In this document: positions 55,829 through 64,000 of the stretch, one piece after another
How the letters are laid out: every line of letters starts with the position of its first letter
Numbering within the stretch: position 1 is the stretch's first letter
Translations under genes and position numbers: made by a program
The notes under the pieces: generated by a model
Told to the model about the DNA's origin: nothing
Seen by the model: the letters and a program-made list of their open reading frames with translations, nothing else
Databases searched by the model: none
DNA from: Nakamurella alba
GTDB taxonomy: Bacteria; Actinomycetota; Actinomycetes; Mycobacteriales; Nakamurellaceae
Length of the DNA stretch: 64,000 nt
Direction of reading: 5' to 3'
Assembly (NCBI RefSeq): GCF_009707545.1
Contig: NZ_WLYK01000002.1
Coordinates: forward strand, 308,087 to 372,086

Positions 55829-57159
55829 CGCAGTGCTCCTTCCGGCGCCGCGGTGGGCACCCCGAATCCGGCCGCGACGGCAGCGGCCTGCCGCCGGGTG
55901 TCGTAGTCCTGCTCCACCAACCGGCGGGCCGCCGCCGCGAGCCCGGCGCCGAGCGCACGGTCGGTCAGCAACGACTCGAGGGCGTCGGCCAGCGCACGGG
56001 GGTCCCGTTCCGGGACCAACAACCCGGTCCGGCCCGGGACGACCGCCTCGCCGATGCCGGTGACCGGGGTGGAGACGCACGGGGTCCCCAGGGCCATCGC
56101 CTCCAGCAGCACCGTCGGCAGCCCGTCACGGTTGCCGTCGGCGCCGACCACACAGGGCGCCGCCAGCACGGCCGCACCGGCCACCACCTCGCGGACCCGG
56201 TCCTGCGGCTGTGCACCGTGCAGCCGGACCCGGTCGGCGAGCCCCAGCTGCTGCACGTCGGCGGCGAGAACCGTTGCCAAAGCGCCGGTCCCGACCAGGT
56301 CGAGGTGGAACCCGACACCCCGGTCCCGCAGCAGCGCGGCCGCCTGCAGCAGGTATCCGAAACCTTTCTTCTCCACCAGGCGCCCGATCGCGGCGATCCG
56401 GGGCGGCCGGTGGACGAGGTCTGCGCGGAACGGGAATCCCGCCAGGTCGATGCCGTTGCGCACCAGGCGGAGCCGGTCACCGATCTCCGGGAACCGGGCT
56501 GCGAGGTGGTCGGCGTTGTAGCGGCTGATGGTGACCACGGTGTGCGCGTCGCCCAGGGTCCGGGCCAGCTCGGCGTCGTCGATGTCGTCGACGAAGATGT
56601 CCTTGGCATGGGCGGTGACCGAGTAGGTGATCCCGGCCAGCCGCGCGGCGAGCCGGGCCACCCGGGCGGCGATGGAGGCGAAATGTGCGTGCAGGTGGGT
56701 GATCCCGTTCTCCACGGCGGCGCCGGCCAGCAGCACCGCCTGGGCCGCTTCGCCGACCTCGGCGTCGAGCAGGTCGTCGAGGTGCAGCACGAGGCCGGGC
56801 AGCGCCGTCCGGGCCGCGCCGAGCAGCGCCCACAGCTCCGCCGTGCGGAGGTGGTGGCCACCGATGTGGTGCACCGGCGCCTCCAGCAGCGAGAGCTCGC
56901 GGTGGAAACGGCCGTCGTCGGGCAACCGCAGCGAGAACACCCCGACCGGCACACCGTGCTGCTGCAGGGCGAGAAGTTCGGTCAGCACGAAGGTCTCGGA
57001 GAAGCGTGGGAACATCTTCAGCACGTACCCGACCCGCGGAGCGGCGCCGGGCGAACGACCTGCGGTCAGCGCAGCACCGGACCCGCCCGGGCGCTCGGCG
57101 CCGGGGTCGGTCGGTATCACGGAGCCGGCAACGGCTCCGCGGATCGTCTCAGGCAGCAC
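55825..57159 (-). CDS. GT4-family glycosyltransferase (colanic-acid type)
   Basis: This 444-residue GT-B enzyme has VGYVLKMFPRFSETFVLTEL at about 43-62, the N-terminus seen in WcaL/colanic acid type enzymes. HLHAHFASIAARVA and the donor-site GNRDGLPTVLLEAMALGTPC follow. A lead of about 40 residues before the domain may be overcalled. The start overlaps the upstream gene by 11 bases and its stop overlaps the next GT gene. Confidence 0.92.
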   Translation of the reverse strand: MLPETIRGAVAGSVIPTDPGAERPGGSGAALTAGRSPGAAPRVGYVLKMFPRFSETFVLTELLALQQHGVPVGVFSLRLPDDGRFHRELSLLEAPVHHIGGHHLRTAELWALLGAARTALPGLVLHLDDLLDAEVGEAAQAVLLAGAAVENGITHLHAHFASIAARVARLAARLAGITYSVTAHAKDIFVDDIDDAELARTLGDAHTVVTISRYNADHLAARFPEIGDRLRLVRNGIDLAGFPFRADLVHRPPRIAAIGRLVEKKGFGYLLQAAALLRDRGVGFHLDLVGTGALATVLAADVQQLGLADRVRLHGAQPQDRVREVVAGAAVLAAPCVVGADGNRDGLPTVLLEAMALGTPCVSTPVTGIGEAVVPGRTGLLVPERDPRALADALESLLTDRALGAGLAAAARRLVEQDYDTRRQAAAVAAGFGVPTAAPEGALR

Positions 57160-58357
57160 GGTGGGCCTCCTGCAGCAGCGAGGCGCACAGCCCGGGCACC
57201 CGGTGCAGGCCGGACAGGTCGATCGGGGCCGCGTCGGTCGCCGGCCGGGAGACCGCCGTCGCCAGCCAGGTCGTCAGCGTGTCCGCGGTCAGCAGGGCCG
57301 GGTCCAGCAGGTCGCAGGCACCCCGGGCGGCCAGTCGCTCGGCTCGGATCCACTGTTCCCGCCGCGGGATCACCCTGGGTACCAGCAGGGCCGGCACCCG
57401 GGCCTGCAGCAGTTCGCAGACCGTGTTGTACCCGGCCATCGACACCACCGCCGCCGCTCCGGCGATGAACTCGTCCGCGTCCGGGATGAATTCCAGCAAC
57501 TGCAGGTCCGTCCGGCCCGCGGCGAGGGCGCGGAGCCGTTCCCGGTGCCGTCGTGGCAGGTAGGGGCCGGTGACCAGGACGGCGCTGTGGCCGGCCGGGG
57601 GCCGGGCACCGGCGAACGCCTCGGCCACCGCCAGTCCGTCCTGGCCGCCGCCGACCAGGCCGAGCACGTACGGACCGGCCGGCGGCCGCACCCGTTGCTC
57701 CGTGCGCACCCGGGGACGCAGGCCGTCGGCACGGCCCTCACCCAGGTAGCCGGTGAACACGACCCGGTCACCGACGGCCCCGACCAGCGGGTGCTCGGCG
57801 GTCAGGTCATGCACGTCGCGGTCGCCGTACACCCAGACCTGGTCGTAGAACGCGGTGATCGTCTCGACGGTGCGCTGGTCCCGCCACTCGCGGTGCACCA
57901 CGTCCGGCTCGTCGAGGATGTCCCGCAGTCCGAGCACGGTCCTGGTGCGGCCGGCCGCACGCAGCCGGGCGAGCACCGGCTCCAGCTCGCCGCACACCCC
58001 GCCCGCGGCCTTGTCCACGACCAGCACATCTGGGTCGAAGGCCCGCAGCGCGGCGTCGATGATCCCGGAGCGCATGGCGGTGATCCGGCGCAGCGACGAA
58101 CCCATCACCCGGGCCGCGTACCGCCCGCGCTTGTCCTTGGCCACCGTGGGCAGGGTGACGACGTCGGTCCGGTCCGGCAGCGGCAACGTGGTCGCCTCGG
58201 GATTGCCGGTGAGCAGCAGGATGTCGCAGTCCTCGCCGGCGGACATCGCCGCGGCCAGGGTGATGTTGCGCCGGATGTGACCGAGCCCCTGGGTGTCGTG
58301 CGAGTAGAACGCGATCCGCCGTGGACCACCCACCGGCCCTGTCGTGGTGACCTTCAC
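57149..58357 (-). CDS. MurG-like predicted glycosyltransferase (COG4671 type)
   Basis: This 402-residue protein begins with GPRRIAFYSHDTQGLGHIRR (His in the acceptor loop). A donor-side GT28-like region carries SMAGYNTVCELLQARVPALL. This is the predicted GT28/COG4671 family, whose members are rarely characterised. The GTG at 58357 has AGGAGG six bases upstream; an in-frame ATG at 58378 sits just before that site and is less likely. It is first gene of the six-gene cassette. The 338-base gap 58358-58695, shared with a divergent secreted-protein gene, must hold its promoter; I see no clear boxes there. Confidence 0.88.
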   Translation of the reverse strand: MKVTTTGPVGGPRRIAFYSHDTQGLGHIRRNITLAAAMSAGEDCDILLLTGNPEATTLPLPDRTDVVTLPTVAKDKRGRYAARVMGSSLRRITAMRSGIIDAALRAFDPDVLVVDKAAGGVCGELEPVLARLRAAGRTRTVLGLRDILDEPDVVHREWRDQRTVETITAFYDQVWVYGDRDVHDLTAEHPLVGAVGDRVVFTGYLGEGRADGLRPRVRTEQRVRPPAGPYVLGLVGGGQDGLAVAEAFAGARPPAGHSAVLVTGPYLPRRHRERLRALAAGRTDLQLLEFIPDADEFIAGAAAVVSMAGYNTVCELLQARVPALLVPRVIPRREQWIRAERLAARGACDLLDPALLTADTLTTWLATAVSRPATDAAPIDLSGLHRVPGLCASLLQEAHRAA

Positions 58358-58695
58358 CCTGGTCCTCCTGATCATCGCGTCCGCCGGCCCGTGCGTCCGG
58401 TTCGATGACCACCGTCCGTCGCGGGGATGGACGGCAGATGAGCCGATCATGAAACCGTCTTCACGAACGTGGCCTGGGTCTCGTCGGGCCCGACCGCGGC
58501 CGATCGGATCTGCGAACGGGCCGCACGATGCCGGGCCGGGGAGTCGCGTCCGGCGGTCGGCAGCATCGTCGGTGCCGGGTCCGGGTGTCCCGGGGTCACC
58601 CGGACGCCGCGGCCGGCGGGGTATCCGGTCACGGCACCCGGCGTCCAGTGGCCGGGTCCGGATCGACCGGGTCCGGAGAACCACAGGAGGTCCCC

Positions 58696-59802
58696 GTGCG
58701 CAGAACACTCCTCGCCGGTGTCGTCGCCGCGCTCACCGCCGGACTCACCGGCGTCCTGGCCGCCCTGCCGGCCGCCGCCGTCCAGGCGTCCTCGTCGCCA
58801 CCGGCAGCCGTCTCCGCTGCCCCCGGCGCATTCGGCGCCGATCAGATCGTCGGGTCGTGCATCTCGGGGCCTTCCGCAGCGGACATCTCGACGGACGGCA
58901 CGGTGCGTGGCTTCGCCGCCTGCACCGGAGGCGCTGAGTACGGCCCCATCTCCTACTTCCGGCAACAGGCCGGCGGAACCCTCTACCGGGAGGACACCCC
59001 CTGGACCGGCGAGGTGCTGGCCACCGCCTGGGACGGTGTCGACGCGATGTACGTGGTGTTCGAGGACGAGGGCATGCTGCGCATCGCCAAGCGCACGTCG
59101 AGCACCGGCGCGTACTCGGCCACCACCCTGCTCTCGTTCGACTCCGGTTTCCAGGCCGACGTGGTCGCCTCGAACGGCAAGTGGTGGGCGGTCTGGAGCC
59201 GGCCGGCCGGGTCAGGCATGGACGCCCCTGTCCAGCTCTTCCAGGCACACACCCTGCTCGGCACCCAGGCGCCGACGCAGATCACCCACACCCCGCCGTC
59301 GATCACCAACACCCATCCGTCGCTGACCTACCGCAACGGCCGGGTCACGCTCATCTGGAGCCGCGGGTACGAGGACCACTCCGACCTACGGATGGCCAAC
59401 AGCACGGGCGGCCCGTGGGCGTCGTTCGACTTCGCCACCTTCGGCACCGACAACGACCGGGTGGACAGCATCAACTACAACGGCATCCTGTACACGACCT
59501 GGCAGCGTGACGGGAAGATCGTGGTCGCCGACAACTCCACCGGCGCCTTCGTATCGCACACCTTCGTGACCGGCGGCCGGCTGCCCAGGATCGGACACTC
59601 CGGCGGGAAGACCTTCCTCGCCTGGACCACCGGCAGCGGGATCAACCAGAAGCTGCTGTTCACCGAGCGGTCGGGTGGGGTCTGGTCGAGCGTCCCGGTC
59701 GGCGGGTTCCCGGGAGTGGCGAGCGCGGTGCTCGGGCAGGGCGGGAAGGCCCGCATCCTCTACTACGACGACGAGCGGCTGCATCTGCGCAGCCAGCTCT
59801 GA
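58696..59802 (+). CDS. Secreted beta-propeller-like protein of unknown function
   Basis: This 368-residue protein has a Sec signal peptide (MRRTLLAGVVAALTAGLTGV, cleavage near AAA-VQA at about 30). The repeated blade-like strands include RVTLIWSRGYEDHSDLRMAN, ILYTTWQRDGKIVVADNSTG and KTFLAWTTGSGINQKLLFTE, with Trp/Gly spacing as in sialidase-like propellers. No catalytic motif is recognised. The GTG at 58696 has AGGAGG five bases upstream. It is divergent from the glycosyltransferase cassette, so binding of a surface glycan is a guess. Confidence 0.8.
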   Translation: MRRTLLAGVVAALTAGLTGVLAALPAAAVQASSSPPAAVSAAPGAFGADQIVGSCISGPSAADISTDGTVRGFAACTGGAEYGPISYFRQQAGGTLYREDTPWTGEVLATAWDGVDAMYVVFEDEGMLRIAKRTSSTGAYSATTLLSFDSGFQADVVASNGKWWAVWSRPAGSGMDAPVQLFQAHTLLGTQAPTQITHTPPSITNTHPSLTYRNGRVTLIWSRGYEDHSDLRMANSTGGPWASFDFATFGTDNDRVDSINYNGILYTTWQRDGKIVVADNSTGAFVSHTFVTGGRLPRIGHSGGKTFLAWTTGSGINQKLLFTERSGGVWSSVPVGGFPGVASAVLGQGGKARILYYDDERLHLRSQL

Positions 59803-60092
59803 TCCGACAACGGGGGGCACACCGTCCGGACGCCGCCACCCGGTGGGAGTCGACATCCGCGACACCGACCGGGTGGTGCTGCGTTCGGACGGTGCACCGG
59901 CGGGTGACGCTCGGCCGGCCGTTCTGGGGAAGGTTGCCGACCGCCAGGTCGGAGCCTCGTTGCCAACGGCCCGGGTTGCCGGCGACCGACGCTGCCCGGG
60001 GATTCCGACCGCCGGTCGGCGGTGTCGCCCCTGTCGGGCGGTCCGGTTGGTCCGGTCCCTCGCAACCGTCGGGCGCCACCCTGCGTGCCCGG

Positions 60093-60119
60093 TTGTCCAC
60101 ACCACACCCGTTGTCCACA
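60093..60119 (+). promoter_or_regulatory. Two DnaA boxes upstream of the second DUF222-HNH gene
   Basis: Two exact TTGTCCACA 9-mers (60093-60101 and 60111-60119) lie in direct orientation, 18 bases apart, ending 52 bases before the gene start. The remaining part of the 369-base gap 59803-60171 shows no gene or terminator that I can support. Confidence 0.65.
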
Positions 60120-60171
60120 GTGCGCTCTCGCAATCGCCCACGACCCAGCCGACCTCGCTAGTTTCGGAGAC

Positions 60172-61566
60172 GTGGACGGAGCGCGAACCGGCTGGACCGA
60201 TCCCGACGAGGCTTCCCGCCTCGCCGGGATCGCCACGGACGCACTCCGCGACCTCGGGGCGGGTGCCTTCTGGAAGCTGACCCCCGAACAGCTCGACGAC
60301 CTCGCCCGGGCCGTCGAACAGGCCACCCGCCTGGCCTTCACCGTCCAGGTCGCCGTCGCCGGGGAGTACGAATCCCAGCACGTCGCGCGTACCCGCGGTT
60401 GCTCCTCGACCGCTTCGATGTTGTCCGGGCTGCTGCGCATCGGCATCGGGGAGGCACGCCACCGGTGCCGTGTCGCCGCGCTGACCCTGCCGCAGGATCT
60501 GCCCTCGGGCGGCGAGACCGATCCGGAACTACCACTTCTCGCGGCAGCACTCAAGGGCGGCGAGATCAGCTCCGAGCACGCCCGGATCATCGAGGGTTGC
60601 TTCCGACGACTGCCCGAGGTGGTCCCGGCGGAGTCCCGTGCCGGCTTCGAGGAGGCCCTCGTCGGCCTCTCGAAGCAGGCGGACCCCGGAGCTCTGTCCA
60701 CCCTCGCCACGCACCTGCAGTCCCTGCTCGAGCAGGAGATCCCACCGGAGGACAAGCCGAACCCGAAGGACCGCGAAGAGCTGACCATCGGTGTCCGCGA
60801 CCACGCCTCGGGGCTGACGCCGTTCAAAGGACGTCTCGACGACTACGGCACCGAGCAGTTGCGGAACCTGTTCGACACCCTGGCCAGGCCCAGGCCCGCG
60901 GGCGACATCCCCGACCCGCGATCGGCTCCGACCAGGAACGCCCATGCCCTGTCCGAGGCGTTGGACCGCCTGCAGCGCTGCCACTGCGACGACGACGAGG
61001 GCGGGTACGGGGGGCCGGTCCTGGAGATCATGCTCGACTGGGACCTGCTCCGGCAGCAGGTGACCGACCCGGCGACCACCGCCCACGGCTTCACCTTCAG
61101 CATCGAAGAGACCCGGCGACTGCTCTGCGATGCCAACGTGCTCCCCGTCGTGATGAACGGACGATCCGTTCCGCTCGACCTGGGCCGCACCCAGCGGGTG
61201 GCCAACAGAGCACTGCGGCGGGCCCTCGCGGCCCGTGACGGCGGCTGCGCGTTCCCCGGTTGCGATCGCGTTCCCGCATGGTGCCATGCGCACCACATCA
61301 ACTACTGGGGAAGAGATCTCGGCGCGACCGACCTCGCCAACTGCGTGCTGCTGTGCGCCCACCATCACTCCGTCATCCATCAGGAGCACTGGATCGTCCG
61401 GATGAACCCGGATGACGAGCGCCCTGACTTCATCCCGCCGGCGTGGCTCGACCCGGACCGTCAACCGCTTCGCAACACCCTCCACCGACCGTGGCGACAG
61501 GCGGCACCGGATGACAACCGGTCTGCATCACCACCGAACGGCGACGACCCCGACGGTGGACCCTGA
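60172..61566 (+). CDS. DUF222 and HNH-endonuclease domain protein
   Basis: This 464-residue protein has a DUF222 region (about 20-330: ISSEHARIIEGCFRRLPEVV) and a canonical HNH motif (about 355-405). The motif reads CAFPGCDRVPAWCHAHHINY, then TDLANCVLLCAHHHSVIHQE, with all Cys, His and Asn present. It represents a different subclass from the protein encoded at 27558 (CxxxxC ... HHH instead of NGQG). The GTG at 60172 has GGAG five bases upstream. These mobile-like multicopy genes of the 13E12 type have no proven function. Confidence 0.92.
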   Translation: MDGARTGWTDPDEASRLAGIATDALRDLGAGAFWKLTPEQLDDLARAVEQATRLAFTVQVAVAGEYESQHVARTRGCSSTASMLSGLLRIGIGEARHRCRVAALTLPQDLPSGGETDPELPLLAAALKGGEISSEHARIIEGCFRRLPEVVPAESRAGFEEALVGLSKQADPGALSTLATHLQSLLEQEIPPEDKPNPKDREELTIGVRDHASGLTPFKGRLDDYGTEQLRNLFDTLARPRPAGDIPDPRSAPTRNAHALSEALDRLQRCHCDDDEGGYGGPVLEIMLDWDLLRQQVTDPATTAHGFTFSIEETRRLLCDANVLPVVMNGRSVPLDLGRTQRVANRALRRALAARDGGCAFPGCDRVPAWCHAHHINYWGRDLGATDLANCVLLCAHHHSVIHQEHWIVRMNPDDERPDFIPPAWLDPDRQPLRNTLHRPWRQAAPDDNRSASPPNGDDPDGGP

Positions 61567-61652
61567 CGGCACGTCGGCACCTCCGCAACAGCGGCGGCGG
61601 CAGCGCAGCAGCACGGACAGCGGCCGCACCGTCGGCGCGGCGGTAGCGGCCG

Positions 61653-61896
61653 CGCTGCGGCTGCGGTTGCGGCTGCACTGCGGTTGCGGCTGCACTGCGG
61701 CGCGGCTGCGGCTGCGGCTGCGGCTCCGGCTTGGCTGCGCTGCGACTGCGGCCGCACCGCGGCGCAGCGGCGCGGCTGCGGCTGCGCCGCGGTTGCGGTT
61801 GCACTGCGGCGCGGCTGCGGCTCCGGCTCGGCTGCCCTACGGCGCGGCTGCGGTTGCGGCTGCACTGCGGTGCGGCTGCGGCTGCACTGCGGCTGT
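61653..61896. repeat. GCGGCT-rich tandem repeat tract
   Basis: About 244 bases are made almost wholly of gcggct, gcggtt and gcactgcgg blocks, with period-6 and period-15 patterns. All frames are open or nearly so, which produces misleading long Ala/Arg/Leu/Cys-rich frames. It fills most of the 404-base gap between the DUF222-HNH gene and the DUF4031 gene. Confidence 0.85.
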
Positions 61897-61970
61897 CGTT
61901 CACCGCCGGTGCGGCACCGGTCCCCGGCGTGACCAGTACGAGCGCCACCCACGGCAGGAGGCCCGGATCG

Positions 61971-62255
61971 ATGGCGCAGACTGTTCCGGTGACCGTGCTG
62001 ATCGACCCTCCACGCTGGCCGGCGCACGGACGGCTGTGGGCACACCTGGTGTCGGACGCCTCCTACGACGAGCTGCACGCCTTCGCCGCCGCGGCCGGCA
62101 TTCCCGAGCGCGGGTTCGACCACGACCACTACGACGTGCCCGCCGATCGCTACGACGCACTGGTCGCGGCCGGCGCCGTCGCCGTCGACTCGCGCGAGCT
62201 GCTGCGCCGTATCACCCACGCGGGTCTGCGCCGACCGAAGCGGGACCGCCGGTGA
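61971..62255 (+). CDS. DUF4031 protein
   Basis: This 94-residue protein begins MAQTVPVTVLIDPPRWPAHG and has the DUF4031 signature HLVSDASYDELHAFAAAAGI followed by FDHDHYDVPADRYDALVAAG. The ATG at 61971 has AGGAGG about ten bases upstream. The family is usually next to a GNAT acetyltransferase, as here (GTGA overlap with the next gene). The function is unknown; a small nucleic-acid or substrate-binding fold is likely. Confidence 0.92.
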   Translation: MAQTVPVTVLIDPPRWPAHGRLWAHLVSDASYDELHAFAAAAGIPERGFDHDHYDVPADRYDALVAAGAVAVDSRELLRRITHAGLRRPKRDRR

Positions 62256-62791
62256 CCGTCGGCGCCGCTGCCGACCGCCCGGGCGGGACCGGCCGACACC
62301 CGAACCGGCCGCAGGACGCTGCTCCGGGCCCGCTCGCCGTCGAGGAGGTGCCCTGGGACGACCCCGACGCCGTCGCGCTCCGGCTGCGGCAGGAGGCCGA
62401 GATCCACGCCCGGTTCGCCGATGCCGATGCGGAGCCGGGTGTCCGGCCGAGGGCGGCCGACGTCGTCGCCTTCGTGCTGGTGCGCGACCGCGCGGGTGTT
62501 GCCCTGGGATGCGGCGGTATCCGCGCGATCGACGCGCGGACGGGCGAGATCAAGCGGATGTACACCGCGCCGGACGCCCGCGGGCGCGGGGTGGGACGAA
62601 TGGTGCTGGCCGAACTCGAGCGGATCGGCCGGACCCACGGCTGGACGCGGATGCTGCTGGAGACGGGCGAGGAGCTGCCGGAGGCCGTCGGCCTGTACAC
62701 CGCGTGCGGCTACACCCGCACCGACAACTACGGACCCTATGTGGGAGAACCGCTCTCGGTCTGCTTCGGCAAGGACCTGGTCCCGCGCTGA
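62252..62791 (+). CDS. GNAT N-acetyltransferase
   Basis: This 179-residue protein has CGGIRAIDARTGEIKRMYTA, then the acetyl-CoA loop RGRGVGRMVLAELERIG and LYTACGYTRTDNYGPY. The first 40 residues are a variable lead. The GTG at 62252 overlaps the DUF4031 stop by four bases, so the two are coupled. The substrate is unknown. Confidence 0.92.
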   Translation: MTVGAAADRPGGTGRHPNRPQDAAPGPLAVEEVPWDDPDAVALRLRQEAEIHARFADADAEPGVRPRAADVVAFVLVRDRAGVALGCGGIRAIDARTGEIKRMYTAPDARGRGVGRMVLAELERIGRTHGWTRMLLETGEELPEAVGLYTACGYTRTDNYGPYVGEPLSVCFGKDLVPR

Positions 62792-62970
62792 CCGTCCGCC
62801 GTAGCGACGCGAACACCGTCCTGCCACTTCCCGCTGTTCCCGGGTCTGCAACGACCACGGGCTCTGCAACGACCGCGGATACCTGCGAACGGACCGGGGC
62901 AACGACCCCGGATACCGCATCGGACCCGGGCAGCGACCTCGGATACCGCATCTGACCTGCGGCAATGACC

Positions 62971-63008
62971 TCGGGCCCGGCCGCTCCGTGGGGAGCGACC
63001 GGGCCCGA
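62971..63008 (-). terminator. Hairpin between GNAT and the right-edge gene
   Basis: The stem tcgggcccggccgctcc pairs with ggagcgaccgggcccga over 17 bases with one mismatch. It lies 128 bases past the minus-strand stop at 63136 and 180 past the plus-strand stop at 62791, so it can terminate the convergent pair. The stretch 62815-62960 holds imperfect copies of gcaacgacc-cggatacc; no gene is seen in 62792-63135. Confidence 0.65.
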
Positions 63009-63135
63009 AAGGTCAGCGTGCGGTGGTGAAGCCTGAGGTGGAGCCGGTACTGCAAGTGCTACTGCTGCGAATCTGTGAACCACCGAGAACTACGGCGGCT
63101 ACCGACTGCTGCGAGAGCCGTTGCCGTGGCTGGTG

Positions 63136-64000
63136 TCAGCGGACGGTGACGGACACCGCGGTGCTGTCGGCGGTGTTACCGGCGGCGTCGGAGGCCCGAG
63201 CCACCACCGAGTAGGTGCCCTTGGGCAGCGAGGCAGTGTTCACCGTGAAGCTCCAGACACCGTTCTTCAGGGAGGCGTTGCCGAGAGCCTGCTTGTTGAC
63301 CAGCATCTGGACCTTGGTGACGCCGACGTTGTCGGAGGCGGCCACAGTGGCGGTCACGGTACCGGTGACGGTGGACTTCGTGGTCGGGCTGGTGATGGCG
63401 ACGGTCGGCTTCACGGTGTCCTTGGCCGGCGCCGCGGCAGCCGGGGCGGACGGGGTGGCGGCCTCGGTGCTGCCGGTCGAGGTGCCCTGCGCCGCAGCGG
63501 CCTTGGCGGCACGGGCGGCGACCGCGGTGGCGATCGCGGAGATCGACGGGGTGTTCGCACCGGCGACGGTGGCCGGCATCGGGGTGCCGAAGCGATCGGT
63601 GGTGGCCGGGGTGGAGGTGCCGGCGGGGGTGATCGCGGCGTCGTCGGCGTTCACCAGGCGCAGGTCGTTGGCCTCACGGTCGACGATCTGGACGGTGCCG
63701 ACCCGGTTCCCGTTGGCACCGATCGCCTTCGGGGTCTTGCAGAGGCCGAGGTTCCAGCGGGCGACGACGGTGTTGGTCATGACGGCGCCGCAGTCGGAGA
63801 GGTAGTCGACGATGTTGCGGTCGAAGACGGCGCCGGGGGTGGTGATGCGGGCGGCGCCGTCGAGGAAGGTGTTGTTGCGGACGGTGATGCCGGTCATCTT
63901 GGTGTAGCGCAGGTCGATGCTGGTGCCGCCGTTGCAGGCGGCGGACTTGACCAGGCAGCCCTGGACGAAGTTGGACTCGACGAGGACGTCGTTGACGCCC
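63136..64000 (-). CDS. Secreted beta-helix / Ig-like protein, C-terminal part
   Basis: The frame is open to the right edge (288 codons visible, start outside). The first visible part is a right-handed beta-helix: GVNDVLVESNFVQGCLVK, RYTKMTGITVRNNTFLDG and FDRNIVDYLSDCGAVMTN. An Ala/Thr/Ser/Pro linker follows, then one C-terminal Ig-like domain (about the last 95 residues: VKPTVAITSPTTKSTVTG, ASDNVGVTKVQMLVNK). It is typical of actinobacterial exported pectate-lyase-like or right-handed parallel beta-helix proteins with a bacterial Ig (Big_9-like) module. A substrate cannot be named without the N-terminus. Confidence 0.82.
   Translation of the reverse strand, partial: GVNDVLVESNFVQGCLVKSAACNGGTSIDLRYTKMTGITVRNNTFLDGAARITTPGAVFDRNIVDYLSDCGAVMTNTVVARWNLGLCKTPKAIGANGNRVGTVQIVDREANDLRLVNADDAAITPAGTSTPATTDRFGTPMPATVAGANTPSISAIATAVAARAAKAAAAQGTSTGSTEAATPSAPAAAAPAKDTVKPTVAITSPTTKSTVTGTVTATVAASDNVGVTKVQMLVNKQALGNASLKNGVWSFTVNTASLPKGTYSVVARASDAAGNTADSTAVSVTVR

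Noticed and set aside
58358..58695. Small gene between the glycosyltransferase cassette and the secreted protein
   Set aside because: No frame has both a ribosome site and a plausible protein; it is most likely a divergent promoter region.
61412..62250. Long plus-strand frame running from the HNH gene through the GC repeat into the GNAT gene
   Set aside because: The GNAT start at 62252 is fixed by the DUF4031 overlap, and the upstream part is low-complexity repeat.

Overview
This is a very GC-rich window with the gene set and gene order of an actinomycete. The core order sucC-sucD-(DUF5336 membrane protein)-perM-purN-purH, with pcrA and an AroQ-type chorismate mutase nearby, matches what I recall of the Rv0948c-Rv0957 neighbourhood of Mycobacterium tuberculosis. 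The window also has folD-DUF3017-icd, a mycothiol-type DinB/TIGR03083 protein and two DUF222-HNH proteins. My guess is a Nakamurella-like or related non-mycobacterial actinobacterium; the taxon is an inference from gene content only.

Layout. 0-18 kb: mostly minus-strand housekeeping genes. These are icd, DUF3017, folD, a pentapeptide protein, purH, purN, perM, a DUF5336 protein, sucD and sucC, with a few plus-strand accessory genes between them (marR, TIGR03083, dinB, a frameshifted GNAT gene). 18-24 kb: an SDR/TetR divergent pair, several small membrane proteins, and a coupled nucleobase permease plus 2-oxoglutarate dioxygenase pair. 24.4-24.8 kb: a large intergenic element of direct and inverted repeats. 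24.8-27.4 kb: pcrA. 27.5-38.7 kb: accessory genes lying between pcrA and the chorismate mutase gene. They comprise a DUF222-HNH gene, an ArsR/AHSA1 operon with twin operators, and a ureide nitrogen module (GntR, acetamidase/formamidase, AtzH-AtzE-type amidase; divergently DUF1275, ureidoglycine aminotransferase, allantoate amidohydrolase), then an AAA ATPase. 38.7-39.3 kb: chorismate mutase behind a Phe/Tyr-rich leader peptide and terminator, a clear attenuator. 39.3-43.8 kb: a NarL/PspC-histidine-kinase system divergent from a PspC/LiaF-like membrane protein. 43.9-46.9 kb: guaA coupled to a drug-efflux MFS. 47.2-50.7 kb: an OmpR/EnvZ-type system coupled to a Thr/Pro-rich protein with an aspartate tail. 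50.7-58.4 kb: a six-gene, fully overlapping cassette of three glycosyltransferases, an ABC exporter and two APH-like phosphotransferases. 58.7-64 kb: a secreted protein, a second DUF222-HNH gene preceded by two DnaA boxes, a GC-rich repeat tract, DUF4031-GNAT, and the C-terminal part of a secreted beta-helix/Ig-like protein running off the right edge.

The strongest unusual signals are the chorismate mutase attenuator (38777-38882), the ureide cluster with its FadR-type operator, the coupled glycosyltransferase/ABC/phosphotransferase cassette, the aspartate-tailed two-component operon, the DnaA boxes in front of both DUF222 genes, and the complex inverted repeat between pcrA and the permease gene. 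No tRNA, rRNA, CRISPR array, insertion sequence or riboswitch was recognised. Start codons were chosen by Shine-Dalgarno sequence, overlap with the upstream stop, and family length; several are GTG.
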